Below are positions 22,551 to 34,615 of a stretch of 64,000 bases of DNA, piece after piece; position 1 is the first letter of the stretch, and every line of letters starts with the position of its first letter. A program made the position numbers and the translations under genes. The stretch covers positions 105,392,045 to 105,456,044 of the forward strand of contig JASDDO010000006.1 of NCBI GenBank assembly GCA_030015575.1, read 5' to 3'. Origin of the DNA: Agapanthus africanus. Taxonomy: Eukaryota; Streptophyta; Magnoliopsida; Asparagales; Amaryllidaceae. The notes under the pieces were generated by a model. That model ran no database searches. It worked only from the letters and a program-made list of their open reading frames with translations, and was not told the origin of the DNA.

Positions 22551-23710
22551 AGGAAACGTCTTTGCAATAACACTTTTTAAATTGTTCCAACAACTGTATA
22601 CAGGTTTGTTTTAACTTTCCGTTGATCAGAATCAACGCAGTCCCATCATTTAATCACACCAGAAAAGAACGAAAATAAAATGTACGTATATGCCATCCGC
22701 ATTCGTCACTGGGTCCCGTCATAACCCGTTAGGTTACTTAACTAACGACAGAGCGGGGACTGGACTAGCACGGGTGTAAAACATATACAACATCTAATAG
22801 TATATAAACCAATATATAATAATCGCTCCAGGCGTGATAGTATGCAACATTACAGAAAAGTAATAAGCATCACAGAACAATACAGATATCTGGGATCCCC
22901 GAGTTTCACAGAGCCGCTACTGAAACCCGACGTTCCCCTGTCGTGTGGATAGCATGTGCAATGAAACCTAGACCCCTACGGGTGCGGCAAGTTACCCGCC
23001 AAAAGCGAGGCAGCCCCCTACAGCATAGTGAATGGACCACCCAGCACTTCACGGAATCTGGCAGCTTGAGCACCCCTCCTTGGGTCAACCTGTACCCCCT
23101 ACGAGTGCGGCGAATAGTCTGCCAATTCTAGAGTGGGACCCCTCTGCCTCTCAAAGCCATGAGATGCGGACCCGTTGCCCCCCAGAACCCGGCTATCCGT
23201 GCACTCCGTCTCGGGGCAAAACCTAGTACAGTAATGAAAAATAGTACAATAGGTACATCGACCGCAACCTGGTCGTGCCCCAAAAGAATATTATACAACA
23301 GGCAGTGACGGCAGTCCACAAGTTGGATGCTCGCCCCGCAATATCAAATGTACAAATAAACACAAACTGTACTACCATTGCACACTGCTATCTACCACGA
23401 CAAATCCGTAACATCACAGCACAACACAGAACATCAACGCGAATGTCACGTTCGCAAACCCGTCTAAAAGAACTATAGCAATCAAACGCGGTTTACCGAT
23501 CAAATGACATTCCCGGTCGGAGATATAATGTAAGCACTGTAAACTAACGTGTTTAAATTTCGATCGACCAAAGACCAAATATCAAAAAGTGGGCCCCACT
23601 GCTTACTGGTGAACAGTAACAAAACCTGGGCGCAATTGATATATACCAAAAATCACAAATTCCAACAGAGAAGAAACTGACAAAATTTGATGCATTGATT
23701 CCCTAGGATG

Positions 23711-23757
23711 GCCGCGGATGCGCGGCCAAACCATGGGTTTGCCCGCGTTTCCGCGGC
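23711..23757 (-). other. GC-rich leader hairpin, element A
   Basis: GCCGCGGATGCGCGG(C) pairs with CCGCGTTTCCGCGGC around CAAACCATGGGTTTG, whose centre CCATGG is palindromic. It lies about 212-258 nt from the LTR. Confidence 0.85.
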
Positions 23758-23954
23758 TCATTAGAGGAATCACATGCTCAAATTTCGTCGTGATTCTTAG
23801 AAATCCCTGCATGGATTTTTAAGACATGCAGAATTCATTTTCGAGACCATTTGAAATCAACAGAAACTGTCAAGTGAAGAAATTATGATTTTTGATTTCC
23901 GGTTCGATCGATGTTTTAAACGCGTTAGCACAAGTTAGTATAGCAAAATGGTGA

Positions 23955-23967
23955 GGCTCTGATACCA
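23955..23967 (-). other. Primer-binding site, element A
   Basis: Minus strand TGGTATCAGAGCC, one nucleotide inside the LTR. Confidence 0.9.
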
Positions 23968-23968
23968 C

Positions 23969-24304
23969 TGTAAGTCTACGCTAGCGCCCCGGCAGTCTAC
24001 AGACGCCAAATGCGGAACAAAAAACTTTTAACTGGCGCTATCGTATACTTTAACCCGGATCTGCCATTATTGCTAAACTAACAAACTGTAAAGAGTGTAG
24101 AAAGGTTATACCGAACGATCCGAGTCCTTCGTTCTTCAACCATCATCCCACGCTCCGTTGCGGCTGCTCCGATCTCGTCGATCTCCGATTCCTTCGTCGA
24201 GGTGGCACCACATGATCGATTCTTTAAACGGGCTCCCGCCTCTGACTCGAGGCAACTCGATCGTCAAGTTTGCTAAAAGAGACGACCAAGAATGATGTAG
24301 AGAA
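23969..24304 (-). repeat. Element A 5' LTR, part 1
   Basis: The first 336 nt (on +) of the LTR, ending at the GAGAA target site (24300-24304) where B inserted. It continues at 34616. Confidence 0.92.
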
Positions 24305-26583
24305 TGTAAGTGCACGGCGGCGCCCCGGCCGTCAATCCGACGCCTGAATGCGGAAGCGGTGATAAACTTTAATTTTGCGGACTTAGCAAACCGGCACCAC
24401 CGCGCACTAAACATTCGGATCGTAACCATTAACAAGTCTAAGCTACAAACAAGATAGGGAAGAGAAGTATACCGAAAGATCCGAGTCCTCCGGTCTTCTC
24501 TTCGTCATCCCGATCTCTTGCGAAATGTTCCGTCTCCTCCTCGCCGCCGGAAGTGCACCACATCGCCTACTTCTTTTACGGGCTCCCACCTCAATGCCGA
24601 GGCAACTCGGGCACGAAGCCGGCTACTCGACGTGCCCAAGATTCGCTGTAGAATATTGTGTAGGACTCAAGTCTCACTTTGGGGTTCATGGAGATGCCAT
24701 TTTGGTGGAGGGATGATACAAAACTAATGTGGAGGAGAGAAATGAGATGGTGCAAGAAACTCAAAAAAATGGGAGCCATTCTCATCTCTACCAAGAGAGA
24801 GAGAGGAATGGTTATCATATGGAATAATGATCACAATAGAAACACCAACACTCAACAACCAAATCATGCAAAGAAATGATCACCAAAAGAGAACCTCACT
24901 CCACCACAACCATCATGAAAACCATGTCATATGAAAGTCAAGCCATGATGGAGAAGTCAAGAAGTCAAGGTCAAGGAATGGCTATCATGACACAAGAATA
25001 TGCAAGGAAACCCCTCCACAAATACTTATTTGCAACAATGCAAATAAGCCCTCCTCCACCAATCTTCGGCCAATGAACGATACAAAGGAAATCGGCCGAA
25101 ACTAAAAGCAAACTGGCAACTCCAGAAAACTGGTCCCGTAATAAATTACAGGAAAACCCCGATACTGTGCATACACACCCGCATCTGTATTTCGACCGAA
25201 ATACAAATGCAATGAGACAAAATCTACACTGTACTATATTAGGATCCGGCTTAAACCAAAGCCGGCCAGTAATATCCGTTCGATCCTGATCCGTGCAATA
25301 CCGCACGTATCTGATCGAACCCTGCCATATATCCATACGGCCTATAGAACAAACTGTCCGATCCTGATCCGTGCAATACCGCACGTATCTGATCGGACCT
25401 TGCCATATCTCCATACGGCCTATAGTACAATCTGTCCGATCCTGATCCGTGCAATACCGCACGTATCTGATCGGACCTTGCCATATCTCCATACGGCCTC
25501 TACAACCTTTCGCCCGAAAGCTGAGTAACTGAATGTGGGGGACTCTAAAGACTCGTCAACACCTTCGTTGTGGATTTAACCACTAGCACGTCAGAGGTAT
25601 AAGCCAATACGTAACGGGCTACCAGGTACTGACTAAAAGGGACGTCGATGAGCGAACTCATCCTGACGCCCTACTGAGCCTGTCAGTGACAATATCCGTG
25701 CAGTCCGGTCCGTTCGTCTATGAGCATCGCATGGCGGGCCTAGGGGGTTGGTAAAAGTCAGACCCCCAAAAGCGGTACAAGTCGTGTCGGAGTGTAGCCC
25801 AAAACACCCTGAGATACTACTGGAATACCTACCAGTAAATCTCCTTGCCTCGGCCGAGGGCTTCGTGTAATGGCTCTCCTAGACACAGCACGACCTCACC
25901 CCCAATACCGGGAGAGACGAACCCCTGAAGATGCGCTCACTGCCTCCATGTGGCTCGGGACTGTACCCAACTAAAACCTGTTTGCACGACTCCTTTGAGC
26001 CGTGGTAGGGTAGTAATCAAAGTACAGTGGGAACTCACACGAGACAAATGACGATCCCCAGGTCGATGAACTAACCTGCACACATGTCACCAGGGAACTG
26101 CCATCTGATGTCTGGTATATGACCAACTGGCATGTTCCCGGCGAGTCCTGTCCGGTGTACTCATAACCCAATGAGCACCTGTATACATCTTAGGTGATCC
26201 AACTGACACCAGTGGCTTGTGAGACCGGCCACCGCCCCTCGTCGGGGTCTCGACTGTATACACTAGTCTACTATGGAGTATCGATGCCCTGTCTCGAAAC
26301 TCACACGACTAGGGACCATTTAAGGATATGCTTATAGACTACCAGCTCCCACGTATATGATCGCCCTCATACTGCTGGTGGTCAAGCATAGAATCCTAGG
26401 GGCTCTATCAACGTGTAATAGCGACGTGTCAGGTCACCTAAAACAGTACACGATGATAAAGGTAAACCAGATAGCATACTATCATCTCGAGTAAGACTAT
26501 CCTACCGGGATAGGTCCTCCATCAATCATCGCAATCACGTACCTGTGATCCAATAATTGACTCTGAGGGCATTATCTCCAACA
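24305..26583 (-). repeat. Element B 3' LTR (2279 bp)
   Basis: On + it starts TGTAAGTGCACGGCGGCGC and ends GCATTATCTCCAACA. It is related to but distinct from the A/C/E LTR. A 78-bp unit is repeated three times (25281-25514), where the A/C/E LTR has one G-box palindrome. Confidence 0.93.
25281..25514 (-). repeat. 78-bp tandem repeat x3 in element B 3' LTR
   Basis: Units begin at 25281, 25359 and 25437. Each contains the inverted repeat CGATCCTGATCCGTGC / GCACGTATCTGATCG (imperfect) around AATACC. As 78 is a multiple of three, minus-strand frames stay open across it (173-codon ORF 25492-24971), so the ORF is probably a by-product. Confidence 0.9.
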
Positions 26584-26597
26584 ATCTCCCACTTGCA
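26584..26597 (-). other. Polypurine tract, element B
   Basis: Minus strand GTGCAAGTGGGAGAT precedes the LTR. Confidence 0.82.
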
Positions 26598-29500
26598 CTC
26601 AAGGCTAATTATTGCGATGTCGCATACTCACAGCCCATGTGATACCGAACACCCAACTCCTCTACTAGTCAGTCTCACAAAGCTCGTTTGCGAAACTATT
26701 GCGTTCGAGGAATAGCCTCAGTGAGTGGATCCGCCTTGATGTCTCTTTCTATGTCTCTCTATATCTCAAGTTCGCGGAGAAACCCATCTCCCGAAATGAG
26801 CAATACCTGTCTTAGAATGTGTCTGGATGTCTGATGGGACATAGCTCATAAATGAACTCCAAATCCAAACTTCTTAGACTGTATCGTCAACTGAACTTAA
26901 TCAGTATCCTGCGCCATGCCTCCCTCAGTATTGCCTTAGATCACCTGTCCAAAATACTGCCGCTCGTCAGAAGGAAAAACTATAACTCTGACAACCTCCT
27001 TGTCGTCCATGTCACCTTGGAAGCCTGGAATGATAACTGTCTCACGAATGAGGTTGTCGTCATCATATCCCTAGAACATTCACTTATGTTCTAAAACTGC
27101 TTCCGACTGTTTCTCCAGGATTGGATCAATGTCAACTTATTGCATCTGGTGCAAGAACAACATCTGGTGTGGTACTTGACATCTCATGATTGACTCAATT
27201 GCCTGAGCAAGTGATCTGCCAATCATGCACGTCCCTCTCCCCTTTAGTCTGTAAGACACCTTTAGAGAGGGTGACTCCATCTTCTGCAGGTACACTACCG
27301 TGCATGGAGTCGTCCATTCTAAATACTCTTAGAATGCTGTCAAGTACCCTGATTGGGAAACCACCCAAATCTAGATCTAAAACCATAGATCTAGTAACCA
27401 GTATGTCTGATATAAAATCCATTTCCTTTGTGGAGAAACCATTGTGTGACGACCAAAGTATAACCGACTGTAGTATAGGAGTTTCTTTTCCTATTCTGTG
27501 TATGTCATTCAAATACCAGGATATCATACCCTACTACCTTCTCAACAGATCCATCCCTTATTCTGATGAAGTCAAACCCATGACTGTCACGTCAGAAATA
27601 GATGATCTATCTCCGCTACATCTGCTTTAGTCTATAAATAGACATAAGCTACCTGTCCACCAATGCTTCCGCTGCTCCCACTGACTACGACAACCCTCTG
27701 GCAGAGTCATATAAACGTACACTTCTAAAGCGAGTTCAGAACGACGCTATACTAATCCTCCTGCCGGGTCTCGTAACCTGGAACAACAGCAATGGTAATT
27801 GTGGGTAAACAAGAACTTCCCTGTCACCGTCCTTGAGGCTACCGTAATACCTCTCGGGTGCCTGAAGTTACCCACCTTATCTGCGGAGTGGCCAATGGAA
27901 TGTCAATCCAGATTGAATCTTTAGGTTCCTTATCAAATCTTCAGTAATCGTTTGTGGTTCAAGAATCACTTCCAGTTCTACCATACTCCCACTACTGTTT
28001 TCTGAAAAAAAAAATTTCCATTTTTAATAAAACTGTGGCGAGTCTAGAACAATACTGCTATTGTTCATCCAGATGGTAGAAAATCAACCTTCGTCATAGC
28101 CTGGGTCAACCCACAAACAGCCATTACAGAAACGTGCCTTGAGTTATCCAGAGTCTGGTTTTAATCATAAGCTGGACAACTCCCCGTACCTTAACAACGT
28201 TAAGATACGAACTGTTCTATATCCCATATAGGACCAGAGGCACTGATTTGATTGAACCAGATCCAAATCATGCAACTGTCTCCAGTGCATGTCAACTAAA
28301 TGGAAGGAAGCCGATCAGCGTTACTCAACTTAGGAATGCATCCAATTATGAGTAACCTGAAAGAGAGGAAGTTCTCTTAGTCACTACTAGCAACCGAATA
28401 CCATAGACAAGTGTTTACATCTTCGATCTCTTTGAAGAATCCCGATACTTGCTACACCTGGTTCTCTACTCTATTCAAATACTTATAACTTCTCAAAATT
28501 CGGACCCTGTGTTTCCACGAAACACCTGTCTAAAAACTAGAGAAGTCATAAGTAAACCGAATATAGTACGAGGACCAACCCCTTTGTCCTGATGGACCCT
28601 GGACAACATACAATACTCTGTATAAGTCCCTTGAGTCTGATAACTCATTCACTGTGTGTCGTAGGTTGAAAACTGTACTTATGGTTAAGAAGAATTACAC
28701 CGCTGTTTAATGCTCCTTACCTAACCATCCACTGATATAGGTAAATGTCATAGACATAATTTCAGAAAGGTATATCTCACTCTATAAAAATAGACGTACA
28801 GATATATCAATTTGAAATTGGTGCATAAAAGCGGATATTCAAAACCAAATATTTGCCGACCGGCAAACAGCCCAGGTGATTTCCTCAAATATCACCGATT
28901 ACAATGAATCCCGATATAATGAGGATAATCACCCAATTCCAAATTACTTACTCCCACTCATCATCTGTAAAACCATACAGATGTGAGAATCATACCTGGT
29001 AAATACATACCCTGGAGTAAGTATCTAGTCGGGAAATCAGCTTTCCTTTAACAGTGAACAGTGAGACTGAAACATTGAGATGTTTCGTAGGGGTATTCTG
29101 GTATTCCTAGTAATGCCTCTTCCATTATCCAGATTCACAACTGTAACCGTGTAATTCCTTTCCACCTCTCCAAATCCCTTCATATGTCTTTAGTCATTAC
29201 CTTCTGCACACCCCTTTAGGCCAAATGGTTTTCTTCCTTCCCTACCGTTCGGCACCAGCCTATTGTTTGGAAGAAGACTATCCAATAAGCATAATGGGTG
29301 TACTGTCCCAATCCTAGGAACACTCGCAATGCGAGAGAAGGTGAAGATAAAAGACACCTGAATAAATCTTATTCCTATTTCTCCTGAACCAGAATCCATC
29401 CCCGAACTGGAACAAGTTCCTTTCGAGTTCGTATATAACCATACGATGGAGTATCCAATAAACTGTGGATCTTCGTAGTGATACGGAGTGTTCTGGAGAA

Positions 29501-30015
29501 ATACAAAGGTGATTTAAGATTGGCGAAGAAATACTTGGTTTGGTCGTGAATATCTGTTGCAATTTACTTTGCCCTTTTACTAATCCCGTACTTTGCCTTA
29601 ACCTAATACCTTCTGCACACCATCGTTATGCTAATTGGTTTTCTTCATTCCCTACCGGTCGGCACCTGCCTATGGTTTGGAAGAAGACAATCCAATTTGC
29701 GTAATAGGTGTACTACCCCTAAACCAAGGAGTACTCGTAACCTGAGAGAGGGTAAAAAGAAAGGACAACTGAATAATCCTATCCGTTTTCTCCAGAATCG
29801 GAAACCATCCTCGAATAAATTCTTTCGAGTTCGTATCTAACCATACGATGGTTTTGTCCAATGGAAGTGGACGTTCGTAGTAATACGGGGTGTCCTGGAG
29901 AAAAGGGTAAAAGTAGGAGTGGCAATGAGGTTCGCAACTCTGACAATCCAAAAGCCAGTGTTAAGAAGGTTCGGTCAACTTGGTCACTGAGTCATAGTCT
30001 TAGGGTCGGGTCAAT
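26584..30015 (-). pseudogene. Element B decayed pol
   Basis: The minus-strand frame 27527-27195 (110 codons) aligns along its length with F's RT C-terminal part: YLNDIHRIG for YVDDILLIG, PILQSV for PMLQSV, RVFRMDDS for KRFSMEES, and GVTLSKGV for GLTLSKEM. This shows a pol relic with the catalytic DD changed to ND. No other long sense frame remains. The start context at 30016-30025 reads ATT where ATG is expected. The two tandem copies are at about 29165-29400 and 29570-29800. Compared with E and A there is an extra stretch near 28680-28870. Confidence 0.78.
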
Positions 30016-30320
30016 GGTCGCTGCCAAAGAGAGAGAGAAAAGAAACACTCAGCGTGCACTCTAACCTAGATCAGAATGGTTACCAATTTATCTAATCTGG
30101 AATCTTCCCACTGTACCTCAAATTCTCCTCCAAACCTGAAAGAAGAATTAGTCGGGGTTACCCGAGGAGTAAACTAACTCATCAATGGGAATCGGGATCC
30201 AACTATCATCGCATGACATCGTGACGGAATCCGCTCACGGTGTCACACTCCAGAAGGTATGTGCATATCTGGCAGGTTTCAGTTCTTTTGAAACTCCCGA
30301 TGTGATTTCTGCCCCATGCT

Positions 30321-30531
30321 CTTATGACCTTGGCGAAGGTCAACAAATCATAAGTCACATGTCAAGTTCTACCCGTCATTATCCAGGGTTAATCTGAATC
30401 CACCCGTACAAGCCCATGACGAAGGTTAACAAGGCTATACGACTGTCCCAAACCAACGCATCTATCTATGCAGCAGAAAGGTAACAAGCAGCTACCATAC
30501 ACTATGCCTTGACAAAGGTCAACAAACATAG
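30321..30531 (-). other. Three-hairpin leader cassette, element B (loop type CGAAGG)
   Basis: Hairpin 1: CTTATGA (30321-30327)/TCATAAG (30348-30354). Hairpin 2: GTACAAGC (30406-30413)/GCTATAC (30434-30440), one bulge. Hairpin 3: CTATG (30502-30506)/CATAG (30527-30531). Cores: GGCGAAGGTC, GACGAAGGTT, GACAAAGGTC. Confidence 0.75.
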
Positions 30532-30659
30532 CATGAATACTACGTGCTACCCGTCTGAAACGACGGAGGGCTACGAATGGTTTCTGGCGAAAACCTTTAA
30601 CGTAATGAACTTGATATCGTTGAAGGAACGGATAGCTTTTTTTGAAAATATAGTGACGA

Positions 30660-30895
30660 AAACCGTTGCTAAAGAGGTCACTCCCGGTGAAGGGATCTCG
30701 GCTCTTTTCCCGTAGAATGGGGTGCAGGATATTCCAACTGAATACCACGGTGCAAAGCAAAAGTAATCGGCTATAGTGAAGTTAATGCCCTGACGCAAAC
30801 TTTTTGTCCAAGGGGTCACTCCCGGTGAAGGGATCTCGGCCCTTGCCTCATCAACTGAGGAGCAGGATATTCCAACTGAATACCACGATGCAAAA
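30660..30895 (-). repeat. Two-copy leader module, element B
   Basis: Copies share GGTCACTCCCGGTGAAGGGA and GCAGGATATTCCAACTGAAT. Same arrangement as E, A, C and F. Confidence 0.78.
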
Positions 30896-32052
30896 CAAAA
30901 GTGAACGTCTTTGCAATAACAGCCTTTTGAAAAGTATTCCAACAACATCAGATGAGGTTTGTTTTTAACTTGCATTGATCCGAATCAATGCAGTCCCATC
31001 AATAGATCACACCACAAAGAACGAAAATATACTGACGTACGTATATGCCATCCGCATTCGCCACTGGGTCCCTTCATTACCCGTTAGGTTAGCTAACTAA
31101 CGACAGAGCGGGGACTGGACTAGCGCGGATGTAAAACATATACAACATCTACTAATATATATACCAATATATTATATTTCGCTCAAGGCGTGAAAAGAAA
31201 TGCAACATCACAGAAAATGAACAGCATCACAGAAACAATACAGATATCTGGGATCCCCGGGTTTCACAGAGCCACTGCTGAAACCCGACGTTCCCCTGGT
31301 CGTGTGGATAGCCTGTGCAATGAAATCCTAGACCCCTACGGGCGCGGCAAGTCACCCGCCAAAACCTGAAGCGAGGCAGCCCCCTTCAGTACCGTGAATG
31401 GACCACCCTGCACTTCACTGAATCCGGCAACTTGGGCACCCCTCCTGGGTCAACCTGTACCCCCTACGAGTGCGGCGAATAGCCCGCCAATCCTAGAGTG
31501 AAGCCCCCTCCGTCTCAAAGCCATGAGATGCGGGCTTGTTGCCCTCCAGAACCCGGCTATCCGTGCACCCCTCCGCGGGGTAATCCTAGTACAGAAAGTA
31601 AAATATACATACACCGGGTACAACGACCGCAACCTGGCCGTGCCCCAAAATAATAATACAATCAGGCAGTGACGGCAGTCCACATGTCGGACGCTCGCCC
31701 CACAATATCAAATGTACATAATACAACCACAACTGTACTAGCATTGCATCCAGGCTATCCCCAACGACCGATCCGCAACATCAGAGCAAAAACAGAACAT
31801 CAACGTGAAAGTCACGTTCGCAAATACGTCTAACCGGGCTATAGCAGTTAGACCGGATTTACCGATCGAGTGACATTCACGGTCGCAGATATAATGTAAA
31901 TACTGTGAAAAATGTGTTTAAAATTTTCCGATTGACCAAAAATTAACAAGTGGGCCCCCAATCAAAACTGTAGCACTCACAGAAAACCTGGGCCCAATTT
32001 TAACATTCCAAAACCCATATTTTAAACCCAGAAAACCTCTGTAAAAAATTGG

Positions 32053-32139
32053 TGAAGTGATCTCCACAGTGTGCGGCGGAAGGGCGGCGGGAATGGGGTT
32101 TTCGCGGCGGTTCCGCGCTCCCACTGTGGAGTTACTTCA
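32053..32139 (-). other. Long GC-rich leader hairpin, element B
   Basis: Outer arms TGAAGTGATCTCCACAGTG and CACTGTGGAGTTACTTCA pair almost fully; inner arms are GCGGCGGAA and TTCCGCGC-like. It is about 190-280 nt from the LTR. Confidence 0.8.
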
Positions 32140-32318
32140 TCGAATTTTTACAGAGCTCTTAGATTTTCCAGTACATCAATATTTTATAACCTGAAAAAAT
32201 TTTCGAGACCAAAAATTTTCAACAGAAACTGATGCGAAGGTAAAATGCAGTTTTGGAACTTTTTGATCGATCGGAAATGCAAACACATTAAACCAAGCTA
32301 GACTAAGTTAATGGCGAA

Positions 32319-32330
32319 GCTCTGATACCA
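32319..32330 (-). other. Primer-binding site, element B
   Basis: Minus strand TGGTATCAGAGC, one nucleotide inside the LTR. Confidence 0.9.
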
Positions 32331-32331
32331 C

Positions 32332-34610
32332 TGTAAGTGCACGGCGGCGCCCCGGCAGTCAATCCGACGCCGGAATGCGGAAGCGGTGATAAACTTTAAT
32401 TTTGCGGACTTAGCAAACCGGCACCACCGCGCACTAAACATCCGGATCGTAACCATTAACAAGTCTAAGCTACAAACAAGATAGGGAAGAGAAGTATACC
32501 GACAGATCCGAGTCCTCCAGTCTTCTCTTCGTCGTCCCGATCTCTTGCGGAATGTTCCGTCTCCTCCTCGCCGCCGGAAGTGCACCACATCGCCTACTTC
32601 TTTTACGGGATCCCACCTCAATGCCGAGGCAACTCGGGCACGAAGCCGGCTACTCAACGTGCCCAAGAATCGCTGTAGAATATTGTGTAGGACTCAAGTC
32701 TCACTTTGGGGTTCATGGAGATGCCATTTTGGTGGAGGGATGATACAAAACTAATGTGGAGGAGAGAAATGAGATGGTGCAAGAAACTCAAAAAAATGGG
32801 AGCCATTCTCATCTCTACCGAGAGAGAGAGAGGAATGGTTATCATATGGAATAATGATCACAATAGAAACACCAACACTCAACAACCAAATCATGCAAAG
32901 AAATGATCACCAAAAGAGAACCTCACTCCACCACAACCATCATGAAAACCATGTCATATGAAAGTCAAGCCATGATGGAGAAGTCAAGAAGTCAAGGTCA
33001 AGGAATGGCTATCATGACACAAGAATATGCAAGGAAACCCCTCCACAAATACTTATTTGCAACAATGCAAATAAGCCCTTCTCCACCAATCTTCGGCCAA
33101 TGAACGATACAAGGGAAATCGGCCGAAACTAAAAGCAAACTGGCAACTCCAGAAAACTGGTCCCGTAATAAATTACAGGAAAACCCCGATACTGTGCATA
33201 CACACCCGCATCTGTATTTCGACCGAAATACAAATGCAATGAGACAAAATCTACACTGTACTATATTAGGATCCGGCTTAAACCAAAGCCGGCCAGTAAT
33301 ATCCGTTCGATCCTGATCCGTGCAATACCGCACGTATCTGATCGAACCCTGCCATATATCCATACGGCCTATAGAACAAACTGTCCGATCCTGATCCGTG
33401 CAATACCGCACGTATCTGATCGGACCTTGCCATATCTCCATACGGCCTATAGTACAATCTGTCCGATCCTGATCCGTGCAATACCGCACGTATCTGATCG
33501 GACCTTGCCATATCTCCATACGGCCTCTACAACCTTTCGCCCGAAAGCTGAGTAACTGAATGTGGGGGACTCTAAAGACACGTCAACACCTTGGTTGTGG
33601 ATTTAACCACTAGCACGTCAGAGGTATAAGCCAATACGTAACGGGCTACCAGGTACTGACTAAAAGGGACGTCGATGAGCGAACTCATCCTGACGCCCTA
33701 CTGAGCCTGTCAGTGACAATATCCGTGCAGTCCGGTCCGTTTGTCTATGAGCATCGCATGGCGGGCCTAGGGGGTTGGTAAAAGTCAGACCCCCAAAAGC
33801 GGTACAAGTCGTGTCGGAGTGTAGCCCAGAACACCCTGAGATACTACTGGAATACCTACCAGTAAATCTCCTTGCCTCGGCCGAGGGCTTCGTGTAATGG
33901 CTCTCCTAGACACAGCATGACCTCACCCCCAATACCGGGAGAGACGAACCCCTGAAGATGCGCTCACTGCCTCTATGTGGCTCGGGATTGTACCCAACTA
34001 AAACCTGTTTGCACGACTCCTTTGAGCCGTGGTAGGGTAGTAATCAAAGTACAGTGGGAACTCACACGAGACAAATGACGATCCCCAGGTCGATGAACTA
34101 ACCTGCACACATGTCACCAGGGAACTGCCATCTGACGTCTGGTATATGACCAACTGGAATGTTCCCGGCGAGTCCTGTCCGGTGTACTCATAACCCAATG
34201 AGCACCTGTATACATCTTAGGTGATCCAACTGACACCAGTGGCTTGTGAGACCGGCCACCGCCCCTCGTCGGGGTCTCGACTGTATACACTAGTCTACTA
34301 TGGAGTATCGATGCCCTGTCTCGAAACTCACACGACTAGGGACCATTTAAGGATATGCTTATAGACTACCAGCTCCCACGTATATGATCGCCCTCATACT
34401 GCTGGTGGTCAAGCATAGAATCCTAGGGGCTCTATCAACGTGTAATAGCGACGTGTCAGGTCACCTAAAACAGTACACGATGATAAAGGTAAACCAGATA
34501 GCATACTATCATCTCGAGTAAGACTGTCCTACCGGGATAGGTCCTCCATCAATCATCGCAATCACGTACCTGTGATCCAATAATTGACTCTGAGGGCATT
34601 ATCTCCAACA
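32332..34610 (-). repeat. Element B 5' LTR (2279 bp)
   Basis: Same length as the 3' LTR and about 99% identical by eye. The 78-bp repeat is at 33308-33541, again three units. It is followed by the GAGAA duplication at 34611-34615. Confidence 0.93.
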
Positions 34611-34615
34611 GAGAA

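Larger units (their letters stand above)
21667..23968 (-). other. Element A untranslated leader
   Basis: 2.3 kb with the same parts as E: hairpin cassette (21974-22181), two-copy module (about 22314-22550), GC-rich hairpin (23711-23757) and primer-binding site (23955-23967). No gene is seen. Confidence 0.7.
30016..32331 (-). other. Element B untranslated leader
   Basis: It holds the hairpin cassette (30321-30531), two-copy module (about 30660-30895), a long GC-rich hairpin (32053-32139) and the primer-binding site. No gene is seen. Confidence 0.7.
24305..34610 (-). mobile_element. Element B: complete non-autonomous Angela-like Copia retrotransposon, youngest dated insertion
   Basis: Both LTRs are 2279 bp (24305-26583 and 32332-34610) and differ by only about two dozen substitutions by eye and no indels. 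Target duplication GAGAA is perfect (24300-24304, 34611-34615). Internal 26584-32331 has polypurine tract, decayed pol, leader and primer-binding site. It sits in the 5' LTR of A. With no working gag or pol it must have been moved in trans. Confidence 0.94.

Noticed and set aside
25971-26171. 66-codon ORF in both B LTRs starting MGYEYTGQDSPG
   Set aside because: The two copies are recent duplicates by reverse transcription, and the frame is not kept in A, C or E.
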